Assembly (NCBI GenBank): GCA_051000755.1
Contig: JBPCNZ010000154.1
Coordinates: forward strand, 23,724-87,723
DNA from: JALZAH01 sp051000755
Lineage (GTDB): Bacteria > Actinomycetota > Acidimicrobiia > Acidimicrobiales > Palsa-688
Length of the DNA: 64,000 bases
Direction of reading: 5' to 3'
Part shown: in pieces, positions 54,424-62,290 of the stretch
Numbering within the stretch: the first letter of the stretch is position 1
Layout: every line of letters starts with the position of its first letter
Translations under genes and position numbers: made by a program
Notes under the pieces: generated by a model
Databases searched by the model: none
The model's input: only the letters and a program-made list of their open reading frames with translations
What the model was told of the DNA's origin: nothing

Positions 54424-55509
54424 TCAGGCCGGGTGGGAGGCCGCCACCTCCCGCCTGATGGCCGCCGCAAACCGGTCGACGTCGTCGGGGGTGGTGTCGA
54501 ACGAGCACATCCACCGGACCTCGTGGGTGGCCGGGTCCCACTCGTAGAACGGGAACGACGCCCGCAGTCGTTCAGCGGCGTCGGGGGCCACCACCGCGAA
54601 CACGGCATTGACGTCGGTCGGCTGGGTCAACGTCACCCCGTCGAGCCCGGAGACGGCGGCGCGCAGGCGGGCGGCCATGGCGTTGGCGTGGCGGGCCGAA
54701 CGCAACCACAGGTCCCCGTCGAGAAGGGCCAGCAGTTGGGCTGAAACGAAGCGCATCTTTGACGCCAACTGCATGTTCATCTTGCGGAGGTAGAGCAGGC
54801 CCGAGGACGCATCCGGGTTGACAACGACGACCGCCTCCCCGAACAGCAACCCGTTCTTGGTCCCACCGAAGGAGAGGATGTCGACGCCGGCAGCTGTGGT
54901 GATCTCGCCCAGGGTGGTGCCCAGCGAGGCGGCGGCGTTGGCCAGGCGGGCGCCGTCCACGTGCAGCCACATCCCGAGGGCGTGGACGTGCTCGGCGATC
55001 GCCGTCACCTCGGCGACAGAGTACAACGTGCCCAGCTCGGTGGACTGGGTGATGGACACGGCCAGCGGTTGGGCCCGGTGCTCGAACCCCCAGCCCCACG
55101 CTTGGCGGTCGATGAGGTCGGGGGTGAGCTTGCCGTCGGGGGTGTCGACGGTGAGCAGCTTCAGAGCGCCGACCCGTTCGGGAGCGGCGTTCTCGTCGGT
55201 GTTGATGTGGGCCGACGCGCTGCACACCACCGCCCCCCACCGGGGGAGGACCGACTGGAGGGCCAGCACGTTGGCCCCAGTCCCGTTGAAGACGGGAAAG
55301 ACCTCGGCCTGGGAGCCGAAGTGGCCGGCCATGACCTCGGCGAGGCGTTCGGTGTAGACGTCCGCCCCGTAGGAGGTCTGGTGGCCGCCGTTGGCGGCGA
55401 CCAGGGCGGCGAGGACCTCGGGATGGGCGCCGGCGTAGTTGTCGGAGGCGAAGCCTCGCCGGTCGGCGTCATGCAGCGTGTTCACGGACTCCGTGCTAGC
55501 ACGCGTCAT
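54424..55509 (-). CDS. ltaE: Low-specificity L-threonine aldolase
   Basis: A 361-residue PLP enzyme of the beta-eliminating lyase fold that cleaves threonine to glycine and acetaldehyde. Typical blocks are FASDNYAGAHPEVLAAL, VFPVFNGTGANVLALQ, ASAHINTDENAAPE, MWLHVDGARLANAAA and SFGGTKNGLLFGEAVV, the last with the PLP Lys. ATG 55509 overlaps the stop of cobH (ATGA), making it the final gene of the corrin operon. A link to cobalamin is suggestive because the corrin side chain aminopropanol derives from threonine, but this enzyme does not make it directly. Confidence 0.88.
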   Translation of the reverse strand: MTRASTESVNTLHDADRRGFASDNYAGAHPEVLAALVAANGGHQTSYGADVYTERLAEVMAGHFGSQAEVFPVFNGTGANVLALQSVLPRWGAVVCSASAHINTDENAAPERVGALKLLTVDTPDGKLTPDLIDRQAWGWGFEHRAQPLAVSITQSTELGTLYSVAEVTAIAEHVHALGMWLHVDGARLANAAASLGTTLGEITTAAGVDILSFGGTKNGLLFGEAVVVVNPDASSGLLYLRKMNMQLASKMRFVSAQLLALLDGDLWLRSARHANAMAARLRAAVSGLDGVTLTQPTDVNAVFAVVAPDAAERLRASFPFYEWDPATHEVRWMCSFDTTPDDVDRFAAAIRREVAASHPA

Positions 55510-56090
55510 CGACCGAGCCGGCGCAGCACGGCGTTGACAGCGGCGGCCGCGGCCGGGCTGCCGCCCCGCTCGCCCTGGTTGGTGATGCTGCGGGGCGCCA
55601 ACCGATGGGCGGCGAGGGCCCCTTTGGCTTCGGCGGCGCCGACGAAGCCGACGGGGAGACCGACAACGGCGGCCGGGTCGACCACGCCGGCCTCGTGGAG
55701 GCGGAGGAGCTCGGACAGAGCGGTCGGAGCGTTGCCGATGACGAACACGGCCCCTTCCGGCCATCTCCGGGCGGCCATGGCGATGGCCGCCGCCGATCGG
55801 GTCATCCCGTCGGGGGCGGTCGGGACGTCATCGAGCAGGCAGACGGTCGGGTGACGGGTGATGCCGGCGGCGACCATGGTGGCGTCGACGATCACCGGGG
55901 CGCCGGCGGCCAACGCCTCCTCCAACCGGGCGACGGCGTCGGCGCCGATGATGCAGGTGTCGGCGAAGGACACGTCTGCGGCGGCGTGGATGATCCGGGC
56001 TACGACGTCCCGGTCCCCGTCGGGCCAGGCCGACAAGTCGACCCGGGCATGGAGGATCCGGTAGCTCTCGATCTCGATGGGATGGGTCAC
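55506..56090 (-). CDS. cobH: Precorrin-8X methylmutase CobH/CbiC
   Basis: A 194-residue CobH/CbiC that moves the C11 methyl to C12, giving hydrogenobyrinate or cobyrinate. Typical sequence: IEIESYRILHARVDL, VVARIIHAAADVSFADTCII, with the catalytic His in RIIHA, VDATMVAAGI, VIGNAPTALSELLRL and GLPVGFVGAAEAK. GTG 56090 overlaps the ferredoxin gene by 4 nt. Confidence 0.95.
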   Translation of the reverse strand: MTHPIEIESYRILHARVDLSAWPDGDRDVVARIIHAAADVSFADTCIIGADAVARLEEALAAGAPVIVDATMVAAGITRHPTVCLLDDVPTAPDGMTRSAAAIAMAARRWPEGAVFVIGNAPTALSELLRLHEAGVVDPAAVVGLPVGFVGAAEAKGALAAHRLAPRSITNQGERGGSPAAAAAVNAVLRRLGR

Positions 56091-56275
56091 GTTCGGATCG
56101 CCTCGGTGATGGCATCGGTCGGGCACACCTCGACGCAGGCCAGACAGGCGGTGCAGCGGTCGTCGTCGACGGCGGGCCTGCGGGCGGCCGGCACGAGAGC
56201 GCTTTCGGGGCAGGTGACCAGGCACAGGCCGCACGCCGTGCAGCGCTCGTCGATCACCACGGTGGTGCCGGTCAT
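56087..56275 (-). CDS. 2[4Fe-4S] ferredoxin within the corrin operon
   Basis: A 62-residue bacterial ferredoxin with two complete cluster motifs, CTACGLCLVTCPES and CTACLACVEVCPTD. It overlaps the genes on both sides by 4 nt, so it belongs to the corrin operon. It could supply electrons to a reductive step such as precorrin-6 reduction or cobalt reduction; the partner is not identified in the window. Confidence 0.92.
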   Translation of the reverse strand: MTGTTVVIDERCTACGLCLVTCPESALVPAARRPAVDDDRCTACLACVEVCPTDAITEAIRT

Positions 56276-57915
56276 GGTTGGTACCCCCGCGGGGTGACCA
56301 TGCGGTCGTCGATGACGCGTGTCGTCGTCGATCCGATGATGACGATGGTGAACATCCCCACCGTGGCGGGATCGAGCTCGCCGAGGGTGGTCCGCACGGC
56401 GTGCTGATCCGTTCGGGTGGCGTTGGTGACGATCCCGACCGGAGTCGACGCCGGTCGGTGGTGGGCCAGGATGGCCATGGCCGCAGCGAACGGCTCGGTC
56501 CGGGTGGCCGAACGCGGATTGTAGAGGGCGATGACCAGATCCGACTCGGCGGCGGCGGTCACCCGGGTGGCGATCACCGACCACGGGGTGAGCAGATCGG
56601 ACAGGCTGATCAGGGCGTGGTCGTGGGCCAGGGGAGCGCCGAGGACGGCGGCCGCGGCCAGGCTGGCGGTGACTCCGGGGATGACCTCGACGGCCGGCCC
56701 TCCGAAGGCCGGGGCCCGCTCGAGCACGAGGGTGGCCATGGCGAAGATGCCGGTGTCGCCGGAGCACACCAGGGCCACCTGCTGACCGCCGGCGGCCCTG
56801 AGCAGGGCCTCGTCACAGCGCTCGACTTCAGCGCCGATGGGACTGTCGACCACTTCGGTCGCAGGGCCGACCAGATCCCGGCACTGGCTCACGTAGCCGG
56901 TGTAGCCGATGAGGACGTCGGCATGGCGGACCGCGGCCGTCGCCGCCGGGGTGCGGTGCTCGACGCCCCCGGGGCCGAGGCCGACGACTCGCACGGATCC
57001 GACCGGTCCCTTCCGCCGGGCCACCGCGACGGTGGCGGCGGCGCCTTTGCGCTTGGTCACCACCAGATCGGCTCCGGGACCGGCGGCCAGGAGGGCGGCG
57101 GCTTCAGCGACGCTGGCCGTGCCGACCTCGGCGGCGACGACCTCGGATGGGTTGGGTACCTGGACCGAAGCGAGTTGGGCGGCGGCGAAAGAACGCACTG
57201 GGTGGCCGAGGGCGCTGACCACGGGATCGCAGGCCCGCCGGTCGATGGTGGCCACCAGGCCCACGGCGGCGAGGTCGAGGCCGGCGGCGGCCAGGGCCGG
57301 GCCGAGCAGGTCGGCGGCCGCGGTGGAGGGGGCGTCACTCGACGCGCCGACCCCGACGACCAGCGACGGTGGGCACAGCACCACGACGCCGTCGCGGTCC
57401 GGGATCCGCCCGTCGGTGACGATCACCTGGGTTGGACCGGCCCCGGGCTCGAACGGCAGGGGCCAATCCAGGCGGGCGTCGACACGGGGCGGGTGTCCGT
57501 CGAGCCAGGCGTGGCTGACGCCGGCGATGTCGCCGCGAGCGGTGAAACCGGGCAGCTGATCCAGGGCGGGGATGGCCGCGGTGTCGGTGGCGGTCGTGAT
57601 CACCGGTTGGGCGTGGAGGAGGCCGGCCACCTCGACGGCCAGCGAGTTGGCCCCCCCGGCATGGCCGCCGGTCAGGGCGATGGCGAAGCGCCCGGCCTCG
57701 TCGACGACCACCACGGCCGGATCGGTGTGCTTGCTTGCCAGCAGCGGGGCGACGGCCCGGGTGGCGATGCCAGTGGCACAGCACAGCACCAGGCCGTCGA
57801 CCTGAGCCCACTCCTCGGCGACCGTGGCCAGCAGCGATCCGTGCCGATGCCGGTAGGGGAGGCGGCCAGCTAGGGCTTGCCCGGCGACGGTGATGGAGAC
57901 GGTCAGGACGTTCAT
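56272..57915 (-). CDS. CbiG-CobJ fusion: cobalt-precorrin-5A hydrolase and precorrin-3B C17-methyltransferase
   Basis: A 547-residue bifunctional enzyme. Residues 1-300 are CbiG (VDGLVLCCATGIATRAVAPLLASKHTDPAVVVVDEAGRFAIALTGGHAGGAN), which opens the lactone and expels acetaldehyde in the anaerobic route. From about 303 is the SAM methyltransferase CobJ/CbiH (VRVVGLGPGGVEHRTPAA, ALVCSGDTGIFAMA, EVIPGVTASLAAAAVLGAPLAHDHALISLSD, YNPRSATR). CbiG and CobJ act in consecutive ring-contraction steps, so the fusion makes sense. ATG 57915 overlaps the cobL stop by one base (TGATG). Confidence 0.93.
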   Translation of the reverse strand: MNVLTVSITVAGQALAGRLPYRHRHGSLLATVAEEWAQVDGLVLCCATGIATRAVAPLLASKHTDPAVVVVDEAGRFAIALTGGHAGGANSLAVEVAGLLHAQPVITTATDTAAIPALDQLPGFTARGDIAGVSHAWLDGHPPRVDARLDWPLPFEPGAGPTQVIVTDGRIPDRDGVVVLCPPSLVVGVGASSDAPSTAAADLLGPALAAAGLDLAAVGLVATIDRRACDPVVSALGHPVRSFAAAQLASVQVPNPSEVVAAEVGTASVAEAAALLAAGPGADLVVTKRKGAAATVAVARRKGPVGSVRVVGLGPGGVEHRTPAATAAVRHADVLIGYTGYVSQCRDLVGPATEVVDSPIGAEVERCDEALLRAAGGQQVALVCSGDTGIFAMATLVLERAPAFGGPAVEVIPGVTASLAAAAVLGAPLAHDHALISLSDLLTPWSVIATRVTAAAESDLVIALYNPRSATRTEPFAAAMAILAHHRPASTPVGIVTNATRTDQHAVRTTLGELDPATVGMFTIVIIGSTTTRVIDDRMVTPRGYQP

Positions 57916-59129
57916 CAGCCGACAGGACCCCAGGCCACGAAGATGGGATTGTCGGCGTCGAGGCGCACGGGCCCGTCGGACCCGATGGCCTTGGCCCGGT
58001 TGACGCTGACCTGCACCAGGTTCCCCAGCCGGCCGGCGGCGGCGCCGGCCCGGTCCAGGGCCGCATAGCTGGCGACCACCACGCCGCCGGGAGCCATCCG
58101 GGCACACACGGCATCGAGGACCTCGATCCCGCCACCGCCCACGAAGGCCCGATCCGGGTCGGCCAACCCGGCGAAGCACGCGGGGGCGTCGGCTTCCACC
58201 ACGGTGACCGCCAAGCCCTCAGCGTTGGCCGCGATGCGCCGGCTGTCGTCGGGGTGGCGCTCGATGGCCCAGGCCCGCACCCCCGGGACCAGGCGGGCCG
58301 CTTCCACCGCCACGCTGCCGCTGCCCGCCCCGACGTCCCACAAGGTGACCGCCGGATGCAGGTCGAGCTTGCTCAGGATCACGGCTCGAACCTCGGGCTT
58401 GGTGATCATCCCGGCCCGGTGGGCGAAGGCGGTGACAGGGCGTCCAAACCGAGGCCCGGGGTCGTCGACACCGGGGCCCCACGCCACCGAGGCCGGGCCC
58501 ACCCCCTCGGGGCGGGGCCGGGCCAGGACGACCACCGAGAGGGGATCGAAGCGCCCCGCGGCCAGGCCCGCGGTGTCGGTGCGGACCACCGTCTCGTCGG
58601 TCTCGCCCAGGCGGCTGCACACCCACACCTCCCGCTCGGCATCGGCACCGAGCGCGGCGCCGACCGCGTCGGGAGGCGTGTCGGGGCTGGTGAGCACGGC
58701 GACCTTGGGGGCGGCCACGATGGTCGCCAGGCCCGCTTCGAGACTGCGCCCGTGGGCGGAGACAACGACGGCGTCATCCCACGGCAGGCCGGCCCGGGCG
58801 AAGGCCAGGGAGACCGACGACGGCGCCGGGTGCACGGCGACGGCAGAGCCGAAACGAGCCGAAAGGATCCGTACCACCCCGAAGAAGCCGGGGTCGCCCG
58901 ACGCCAGGACGCAGACCGAGCGGGGCGCGTCGACCTGGTCGGCGACCAGGTCGAGAAGTTGACCGACCGAGGTGTAGGGAACCCGCTCGGCCGGTATGGA
59001 CGACGGCAGGGCATCGAGGTGGCGGCGGGCCCCGATGACGACGTTGGCGGCACCGAGGGCGGTCCCCGCAGCACGGCCGAACCATTCCCCACCCTGGAGG
59101 CCGATCACCGACACGCTGCGCTCAACCAT
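57915..59129 (-). CDS. cobL: CobL (CbiE-CbiT) precorrin-6Y C5,15-methyltransferase
   Basis: A 404-residue two-domain enzyme. The N-terminal CbiE domain (VSVIGLQGGEWFGRAAG, VCVLASGDPGFFGV, HPAPSSVSLAFARAGLPWDDAVVVSAHGR) methylates C5. The C-terminal CbiT domain (about 215-404; TKPEVRAVILSKLDLHPAVTLWDVGAGSGSVAVEAARL, FVGGGGIEVLD) methylates C15 and decarboxylates. ATG 59129 overlaps cbiD by 8 nt. Confidence 0.94.
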   Translation of the reverse strand: MVERSVSVIGLQGGEWFGRAAGTALGAANVVIGARRHLDALPSSIPAERVPYTSVGQLLDLVADQVDAPRSVCVLASGDPGFFGVVRILSARFGSAVAVHPAPSSVSLAFARAGLPWDDAVVVSAHGRSLEAGLATIVAAPKVAVLTSPDTPPDAVGAALGADAEREVWVCSRLGETDETVVRTDTAGLAAGRFDPLSVVVLARPRPEGVGPASVAWGPGVDDPGPRFGRPVTAFAHRAGMITKPEVRAVILSKLDLHPAVTLWDVGAGSGSVAVEAARLVPGVRAWAIERHPDDSRRIAANAEGLAVTVVEADAPACFAGLADPDRAFVGGGGIEVLDAVCARMAPGGVVVASYAALDRAGAAAGRLGNLVQVSVNRAKAIGSDGPVRLDADNPIFVAWGPVG

Positions 59130-60237
59130 GGGCCACCTCCACCGATCCGGCGAAGTCGACCATGACCACTTCGACGGCGACCGTTCCGCCGGCGTGCGCC
59201 GCGCACCTGCTCGCCGCCCGACGGCACAGCTCGACCAGGGGCGCCCACGCCTCATGGGCCTGACAGACCTCGAAGAAATGGCGGGCGGTGGTCGTCTCCC
59301 CAGCGGCGGCGACAACCTCGGCTGGAGCCCCGGTGGCGGCGGCTACCTCCGCCATCAGGTCGTTGTCCACCTTCGTCCGCCGGAAGTGGGTCATCATCAC
59401 CCCGGCGGCCAGCTTGGTGATCTTGCCGGCCATGCCCACGAAGCGAACCTCGGTGATCCCCACCGTCGCGGCCCGGCGCAAGGCGATGCCGGTGAAGTCG
59501 CCGACCTCGACAAAGCACACCGGGGCCAGCTCGGGCCACGCACCCTGGGCCCAGGCGTCGGTGCGCGACCCGGTTGACAGGATCACGATGCCCTCCCCCT
59601 GGGCCGCGGCCACGTTGATCTGCTGGACCACGCTGGCCCGGAAGGCGGCGGTGGAGAACGGCCGCACGATGCCCGTGGTGCCGAGGATGGAGATGCCGCC
59701 GACGATCCCCAGCCTGGCGTTCGACGTCTTGGCGGCCATGGCCTGGCCGCCCGGTACGGACAGGATCACGTGCACGGGGCGGTCGGTGATCTCGGCGACG
59801 GCGGCGCCGATCATCCGGCGGGGCACGGCGGTCACCGACGGGGCGCCGACCGGCAGGCCCAGGCCCGGGCGGGTCACGACCCCGATGCCGTCTCCGGCCT
59901 CGATGGTGACCCGCTCAGGTCCGTCGGCGACCGTCGCCCACCGCACGGTCGCTGTCACATGGGCCCGGTCGGTGCAGTCGGGGTCGTCGCCGGCGTCCTT
60001 GATCACGGCGCAGCGGTGGGTCACGGACGGGTCGACGTCGGCCAACTCGAAGCTCACCCGGTCGCCCTTCGGCAGGCCGACCTCGACCGTGGCCGGCACC
60101 ACGCCGGTCGCCAGCCAGGTCACGGCCGCCTTGGTGGCCGCCGCTGCGCAGGTGCCGGTCGTCCACCCCGTGCGCAGACCCGACGGTGCCGCCATCTCCG
60201 GCGACAGCTCCGGTTCGAACGTGGCGTCGTCGCTCAC
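59122..60237 (-). CDS. cbiD: Cobalt-precorrin-5B C1-methyltransferase CbiD
   Basis: A 371-residue CbiD. Characteristic are GLRTGWTTGTCAAAATKAA, LPKGDRV, VTRPGLGLPVGAPSVTAVPRRMI, GIVGGISILGTTGIVRPFS, ILSTGSRTD and VGMAGKITKLAAGVMMTHFRRTKVD. CbiD with CbiG shows the early-cobalt (anaerobic-type) pathway logic in an organism whose other genes look aerobic. GTG 60237 overlaps cobM by 4 nt. Confidence 0.94.
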   Translation of the reverse strand: MSDDATFEPELSPEMAAPSGLRTGWTTGTCAAAATKAAVTWLATGVVPATVEVGLPKGDRVSFELADVDPSVTHRCAVIKDAGDDPDCTDRAHVTATVRWATVADGPERVTIEAGDGIGVVTRPGLGLPVGAPSVTAVPRRMIGAAVAEITDRPVHVILSVPGGQAMAAKTSNARLGIVGGISILGTTGIVRPFSTAAFRASVVQQINVAAAQGEGIVILSTGSRTDAWAQGAWPELAPVCFVEVGDFTGIALRRAATVGITEVRFVGMAGKITKLAAGVMMTHFRRTKVDNDLMAEVAAATGAPAEVVAAAGETTTARHFFEVCQAHEAWAPLVELCRRAASRCAAHAGGTVAVEVVMVDFAGSVEVAHG

Positions 60238-61037
60238 CGGTTCCGGCTGGGCCGTCCTGCGGTGGAGCCCCGCTCGGAGCGCAACCGGTAGGCGGTGGTG
60301 TAGGTCGGGTGGTACAGGTGGCTGCGGGCCGGGACCGTCTCGTCGGCCAGCACGTCGCCGACCAGGACCAGCAGGGTCATGGTCGCGCCCGTCGAGGCGA
60401 TGGCGCCGGCCAATTCGCCCACCGTCGTCCTCACCAGCTGCTGGTCGGGCCACGTGGCCCGCACCACCACGGCGGCCGGGGTGCTGTGGCGGTAGCCGGA
60501 CCCGTCAGCCAGCAGCTCCGCCACCAGCTCCTCGGGTCGGGCCCCGGCCAGGAACACGGCCATGGTGGCCCCATGGGGGGCCAAGGCGGCGACGCCCTCA
60601 CCGGCGGGCATCGACGCCTTGGTCCGCCCGGCCAGGCGGGTGGCGATCACGCTCTGGCTGAGGGTCGGCACCGTGAGCTCCCGGCCGAGCACCGCGGCTG
60701 CGGCCGACACCGACGTCACCCCGGGCACGATCTCGAAGGCCCGGTCATTGTCCCGGCACCAGTCGATCTGTTCGGCTATGGCCCCGTAGATGCTCGGGTC
60801 CCCCGAGTGCAGCCGGACGATGGTCGCCCCGGCGTGGCCCTGGTAGACGCCGAGCACATCCTCGAGGGTCATGGTCTTCGAGTCGTGGATCTCCGCCCCC
60901 GGCCGGCAATGCTCGAGGAGCTCGGCGGGGACCAGGGAGCTGGCCCAGATGACGATGTCGGCGGCGGCCAGACGATCGGCACCGCGCAGGGTGATGAGGT
61001 CAACGGCACCGGGGCCGGCGCCGACGAAGGAGATCAT
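60234..61037 (-). CDS. cobM: Precorrin-4 C11-methyltransferase CobM/CbiF
   Basis: A 267-residue SAM-dependent tetrapyrrole methylase. ISFVGAGPGAVDLITLRGADRLAAADIVIWASSLV, HDSKTMTLEDV, VRLHSGDPSIYGAIAEQIDW, EIVPGVTSVSAAAAVLGRELTVP and AVFLAGARPEELVAELL are canonical for CobM. The last 20 residues form a basic tail. ATG 61037 overlaps cobI by 4 nt. Confidence 0.95.
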   Translation of the reverse strand: MISFVGAGPGAVDLITLRGADRLAAADIVIWASSLVPAELLEHCRPGAEIHDSKTMTLEDVLGVYQGHAGATIVRLHSGDPSIYGAIAEQIDWCRDNDRAFEIVPGVTSVSAAAAVLGRELTVPTLSQSVIATRLAGRTKASMPAGEGVAALAPHGATMAVFLAGARPEELVAELLADGSGYRHSTPAAVVVRATWPDQQLVRTTVGELAGAIASTGATMTLLVLVGDVLADETVPARSHLYHPTYTTAYRLRSERGSTAGRPSRNR

Positions 61038-61957
61038 GCGGGTCGCTCCGATGCGGGTTCGTGTCCGTCGGTCGGGACGGCATGGCTGGTAGCGGGAACG
61101 ACGATCGACGACAGGTAGCTGGCCGGTCGGTCGGCTACGCCGGCCACGGCCGTGACCCGCTCGCCGGGCAGGCCGACGAGCTCACCGAGCACGGCGTTGT
61201 CGAGGCGCCCGGCGACATCCAGGCGCTCGGCGATGGCCGGTAGGCGCCCTCCGCCCTTGTAGACCACGACGGTCCGGGTGGGATCGGTCAGCTCCCGGTC
61301 GAGTTGGTCGAGGCCGGTGTTGGCCGCCAGGACGACCAGGGACTGTTGCTCATCGGTGAGCAGCATCCGCCCGGCGGCGGCCACCGCCTGAAAGGCCAAG
61401 ATCCCGGGGACGAGCACCCAGGTGGTGGCCGGGCGCCGGGCCAGCACACCGCTGACGACCGATCCGACGGTGGAATAGATCATGGGGTCGCCGAGGGTGA
61501 TGAACGCCACCTCCTCGCCGGCGTCGAGGTGGCCGGCGAGGGACTCGCACGCCTCGTCGATCGCTCCCGCCCGGGCCGCCGGGTCCTTGGCCATGACGAA
61601 GCGCACCCGCTCCATGAGCACGTCTGGGGCCGCCTCCCGCACGATCATCTCGGCCCGGCCGACGGCGTCGAGCGCGGTGCAGGGGGCGACCACCCGGTCC
61701 GCCCGACGCAGAGCGGCGAGGGCGGCGGTGGTGAGCAGGCGGGGGTCGCCGGGACCGACGCCGACGCCAACCAGGCGCCCCGGTACCGGTGGGTCGGCCG
61801 GCGCCCTCTGGGCCCCCGGCGCCCTCTGTGCCCGGTCGTCGAGGAGGGCGTCGATGGCGCTGCGGATCAGGTCTGCCTCGGACCGCCCGGTCTGATCCGC
61901 CCGGGTCGCCAGCCGGCGCTTCAGGGCGTCGGGCAGGTACACCGAGCTCTTGCGCAC
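61034..61957 (-). CDS. cobI: Ribbon-helix-helix DNA-binding domain fused to precorrin-2 C20-methyltransferase CobI
   Basis: A 307-residue two-domain protein. Residues 1-42 are a CopG/MetJ-type ribbon-helix-helix domain (RKSSVYLPDALKRRLATRADQTG, then RSEADLIRSAIDALL). After a Pro-rich linker, residues 59-290 are a CobI/CbiL methylase (GRLVGVGVGPGDPRLLT, VAFITLGDPMIYSTVGSV, VPGILAFQAVAAAG, VVYKGGGRL). It is the first gene of the corrin operon. GTG 61957 is directly preceded by a promoter with two 8-bp palindromes, suggesting that the enzyme is its own repressor. Fusion and boxes are seen; autoregulation is inferred. Confidence 0.9.
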   Translation of the reverse strand: MRKSSVYLPDALKRRLATRADQTGRSEADLIRSAIDALLDDRAQRAPGAQRAPADPPVPGRLVGVGVGPGDPRLLTTAALAALRRADRVVAPCTALDAVGRAEMIVREAAPDVLMERVRFVMAKDPAARAGAIDEACESLAGHLDAGEEVAFITLGDPMIYSTVGSVVSGVLARRPATTWVLVPGILAFQAVAAAGRMLLTDEQQSLVVLAANTGLDQLDRELTDPTRTVVVYKGGGRLPAIAERLDVAGRLDNAVLGELVGLPGERVTAVAGVADRPASYLSSIVVPATSHAVPTDGHEPASERPA

Positions 61958-61981
61958 CTACATAGGGTACTACGTAGGGCA
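61958..61981 (-). promoter_or_regulatory. Leaderless promoter with two palindromic boxes before RHH-cobI
   Basis: CTACATAG (61958-61965) and the perfect palindrome CTACGTAG (61970-61977) lie in two 12-bp direct repeats, CTACATAGGGTA and CTACGTAGGGCA. On the minus strand TACCCT (61964-61969) is 7-12 nt before GTG 61957, matching a TAnnnT -10 for leaderless transcription. The box arrangement resembles MetJ-type operators for ribbon-helix-helix dimers. No cobalamin riboswitch is visible. Confidence 0.6.
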
Positions 61982-61995
61982 GCCTCGCGTAGCTT

Positions 61996-62052
61996 TGGCC
62001 GGCGGTGGGCTGGCCGGCGGTGGGCTAGCCGGCGGTGGTGGGCTGGCCGGCG
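61996..62052. repeat. GC-rich tandem repeats (TGGCCGGCGGTGGGC)
   Basis: Two exact 15-bp copies (61996-62010, 62011-62025), a third of 18 bp with one change and a GTG insertion (62026-62043), and a partial fourth (62044-62052). Just upstream of the cobI promoter boxes. Confidence 0.85.
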
Positions 62053-62118
62053 TTCTGAACCGAATTGTCGGCGGCGGCGGCGGCTGGCGTGAACCGATTG
62101 TGTCGATTTTCGGACCTT

Positions 62119-62190
62119 CGTGAACCGTTCGCCCCGTCCTGCGGCACGTACGGTTCTCGCCCGGATCGAGACCGGTACGAACGGTTCACG
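62119..62190. repeat. Nested inverted repeat with GTGAACCG motifs
   Basis: Outer arms CGTGAACCGTTC (62119-62130) and GAACGGTTCACG (62179-62190) are a perfect 12-bp inverted repeat. Inside, CGTACGGTTCTCG (62147-62159) and CGAGACCGGTACG (62167-62179) pair at 11 of 13 positions around seven bases. Two further direct copies of TGAACCGA lie at 62056-62063 and 62090-62097. It could be a cruciform terminator after the desaturase gene or an array of protein sites. Confidence 0.65.
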
Positions 62191-62290
62191 TCGCCCCCTG
62201 CGCGGCCCTCCCATCCGCCCCGTCGCCCCCGGTCGCCCCGCCCCCACCTGGGGGAAGGGTGACCGGCCAGGGCAGTAGATCCGCGCAGGC

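Larger units (their letters stand above)
61958..62290. other. Gene-free region between cobI and the desaturase gene
   Basis: About 330 bp with no credible gene. From left to right: the cobI promoter boxes, GC-rich tandem repeats (61996-62052), several GTGAACCG-type motifs, a large inverted repeat (62119-62190), and C-rich sequence to the desaturase stop. Confidence 0.7.

Noticed and set aside
61996..62052. CRISPR-like repeats
   Set aside because: Contiguous 15-18-bp GC-rich tandem copies without spacers and no cas genes in the window.
61958..62290. Cobalamin riboswitch upstream of the corrin operon
   Set aside because: No B12-box-like sequence or suitable leader; the start codon follows the putative -10 almost directly.
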